DNA from: Rhodovarius lipocyclicus
Lineage (GTDB): Bacteria > Pseudomonadota > Alphaproteobacteria > Acetobacterales > Acetobacteraceae
Direction: 5' to 3'
Assembly: GCF_009900765.1 (NCBI RefSeq)
Contig: NZ_JAAABL010000001.1
Location: 434,001-498,000, forward strand
DNA length: 64,000 bases
Shown: positions 62,503 through 64,000 of the stretch, piece after piece
Position numbering within the stretch: position 1 is the stretch's first letter
Layout of the letters: each line of letters starts with the position of its first letter
Translations under genes and position numbers: made by a program
The notes under the pieces: generated by a model
Told to the model about the DNA's origin: nothing
What the model saw: only the letters and a program-made list of their open reading frames with translations
Databases searched by the model: none

Positions 62503-63419
62503 CGGCGCTGGATGCCGGCGCCCGGCGCGTTCTGGAACTGATCAGGGAATCGGGCAGGCCACCGCTGGAAAGCCTCTCGCCGGAGGCCGCGCGGGCGGCC
62601 TCCGCCGCCTCCCGGCCCGTGCTGCAGCCGGAGCCGCCCCCGGTGCCGGAATGGCGGGACATCGCGGGGCCGGTGCCGCTGCGGCTGTACCGCGCGGCGG
62701 CGGGGGTCAGGCCCTGCCTGCTGTATCTGCATGGCGGCGGCTGGGTGATCGGGGATCTCGACAGCCATGACCAGCTTTGCCGCGAACTCGCGTTGCTGCT
62801 GGATGCGGTGGTGGTGGCGGTGGATTACCGGCTGGCGCCGGAACACCCCTTCCCCGCCGCCGTGGAGGATTGCGCCGCCGCCCTGCGCTTCGTGACGGAG
62901 CAGGCGGAGGCGCTGGGCATCGACCCCACCCGCATCGCGGTGGGCGGGGACAGCGCGGGCGGCAATCTGGCCACGGTGCTGTGCCTGCTGGCGCGACAGG
63001 GCGCGCTGCCCATGCCGGGCTTCCAGATGCTGCTGTACCCGGTGACCGACATGGCGGAGGAAAGCCCCGCCTATGCCCGCTTCACCGAGGGCTATCCGCT
63101 GACCGCCGCGACCATGCGCTGGTTCATCGCCCACTACGCGCCGCAACCGGCGATGCGGGCGGATTGGCGTGCCTCACCCGCGCGGGCGGAGAGCCTCTCG
63201 GGCCTGCCGCCCGCCTTCGTGATGACGGCGGGGCATGACCCGCTGGCCGATGAGGGCATCGCCTATGCCAGGCGGCTGGAGGCCGAGGGCGTGCCCGTCA
63301 GCCATCTGCATGTCTCGGACCAGATGCATGCCTGCCTGACGATGGGGAAATTCATCCCCGCCTCGGCGCTGGTGCTGCGGCAGGCGGCGGCCGCGCTGCG
63401 GCAGCATTGGGGGGATTAG
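62499..63419 (+). CDS. HSL-family alpha/beta hydrolase (esterase)
   Basis: The 306-residue protein has HGGGW at 78-82 for the oxyanion hole, the nucleophile Ser152 in GDSAGG, and DPLADEG plus a late H (QMHAC) for the triad, the hormone-sensitive-lipase type. Coupled directly to a Baeyer-Villiger monooxygenase, it probably hydrolyses the ester that enzyme forms. It converges with the small membrane protein gene. Confidence 0.93.
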   Translation: MTALDAGARRVLELIRESGRPPLESLSPEAARAASAASRPVLQPEPPPVPEWRDIAGPVPLRLYRAAAGVRPCLLYLHGGGWVIGDLDSHDQLCRELALLLDAVVVAVDYRLAPEHPFPAAVEDCAAALRFVTEQAEALGIDPTRIAVGGDSAGGNLATVLCLLARQGALPMPGFQMLLYPVTDMAEESPAYARFTEGYPLTAATMRWFIAHYAPQPAMRADWRASPARAESLSGLPPAFVMTAGHDPLADEGIAYARRLEAEGVPVSHLHVSDQMHACLTMGKFIPASALVLRQAAAALRQHWGD

Positions 63420-63712
63420 AAGCCCCGACCCCGGAACACCATGATCCGCACATCCTGGCCGTTGCGCCGCGCCTGGCGCAGCCGCCACCACAGGATGACG
63501 CCCGCCACCGCCGCCGCCCCGAACAGGATCGGCAGGATCACGCTGAGCGCCACGATGGCGAGCGACGCCAGCGCCAGCAGCCCCGCCAGCACCACCACCC
63601 CCAGCGCCGCCCGCAACACGACGGACGCGATGCGGTCGGCGCGCGAAGGGGGCGGCGGATCGCGGAAATCCCCCTGCGGCGTCATGTCGAGAAGCGGCGG
63701 CCGGTCGTTCAT
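63416..63712 (-). CDS. small membrane protein of unknown function
   Basis: The 98-residue protein has a polar, Pro-rich N-terminus (residues 1-28) and two hydrophobic segments (~29-55 and ~58-75, with ILFGAAAVAGVILWW), then a basic tail. No family is recognised. It converges with the esterase gene and overlaps its end by four bases. Confidence 0.55.
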   Translation of the reverse strand: MNDRPPLLDMTPQGDFRDPPPPSRADRIASVVLRAALGVVVLAGLLALASLAIVALSVILPILFGAAAVAGVILWWRLRQARRNGQDVRIMVFRGRGF

Positions 63713-63743
63713 GGATGTGATGTCGCCTCGCGCCGTGCCGAAT

Positions 63744-64000
63744 TCAAGACCAGATGGAACGGTCGCCCAGCACCTCGGCCAGGCGGGTGGAGATCGCCTC
63801 CAGCAGCTTCCCGCCCTTTTCCGCGCTGGCGCGGCGGGCGTCGCCGATCACGCCGCTCTCGCTGACCGCGCGGAAGCTGCGCTGCATCACCAGCCCCTTG
63901 GGCTGCGCCGGCGGGCGGGTGGTGTGCGGGCCATGGGCGTTGGGCAGTTGTTCCGCCCGCATGGTGCCGGTGGTCAGGTGCAGCATCATGCTGGTCTCGG
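63744..64000 (-). CDS. creatininase-family amidohydrolase, C-terminal part only
   Basis: The reading frame is open through the right edge of the window, so only the last ~85 residues are visible. Before the first internal Met the codons read E-T-S, the family segment ETSMML, and later GVIGDARRASAEKGGKLL matches the creatininase C-terminus. Creatininase-type enzymes are cytosolic metal-dependent amidohydrolases. The substrate cannot be told. Confidence 0.75.
   Translation of the reverse strand, partial: ETSMMLHLTTGTMRAEQLPNAHGPHTTRPPAQPKGLVMQRSFRAVSESGVIGDARRASAEKGGKLLEAISTRLAEVLGDRSIWS

Overview
The window is GC-rich chromosomal DNA from an alphaproteobacterium, most likely Acetobacteraceae (Roseomonas-like). 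This is inferred from the alphaproteobacterial arrangements infA-maf-RNase G/E-yacG and hemC-hemD-Mic60-like-hemY, ihfA followed by a MerR-type gene, short-form HisG, repeated Bug-type solute receptors, and GC-rich REP-like intergenic repeats. No sequence search was possible; all family names rest on motifs and neighbourhood. No rRNA, complete tRNA or CRISPR array was seen.

Layout. (1) 1-2126: right end of an integrated element: DUF4326 protein, small hypotheticals, an excisionase-like HTH protein and a tyrosine integrase, ending on the 3' half of a tRNA-Thr(GGU) gene that looks like an attachment site. (2) 2.1-8.4 kb: core genes dcd, murA, hisG, hisD, infA, maf, RNase G/E, yacG. (3) 8.4-17.2 kb: surface-glycan island with an AT-rich leader, a CDP-glucose branch (rfbF, rfbG), an RmlD-like reductase with an altered catalytic motif, a flavoprotein, glycosyltransferases, an SGNH protein and a methyltransferase. 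(4) 17.2-23.3 kb: hydrolase plus Bug receptor, a GT4-GT2 fusion with a methyltransferase-like partner, a DUF3052-like gene, then strong hairpins and repeats. (5) 23.3-29.1 kb: MerR regulator, ihfA, the haem/Mic60 cluster, and tsaD facing it.

(6) 29.1-39.4 kb: SLAC1-type channel, an acyl-CoA operon (ADP-forming ligase, enoyl-CoA hydratase, Bug receptor) divergent from a LysR gene, a split YeeE transporter, nhaA, and a probably Zur-controlled DUF1826-CobW pair divergent from a DUF6525 gene. (7) 39.4-47.7 kb: TupA- and ModA-like oxyanion receptors without a transporter, an SDR, an LLM-type flavin oxidoreductase, two family-5 peptide-type receptors and another Bug receptor. (8) 47.8-58.4 kb: universal stress protein with FNR-type sites, then PepSY, two-component system, cytochrome b561 and a heavy-metal RND tripartite pump, then a patatin. 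(9) 58.4-64 kb: a 116-bp MITE-like insertion forming the end of a LysR gene, which is divergent from a receptor / Baeyer-Villiger monooxygenase / esterase operon, then a small membrane protein and a partial creatininase-family gene.

Genes cooperate mostly in translationally coupled blocks (many ATGA or GTGA overlaps). The most distinctive points are the CDP-deoxysugar cassette without the usual 3-dehydrase, the element border with a twice-used gene-junction sequence, the Zur-type box at DUF1826-CobW, the orphan oxyanion receptors, the paired FNR-type sites before the metal-efflux locus, the BVMO-esterase catabolic operon and the MITE-terminated LysR gene.
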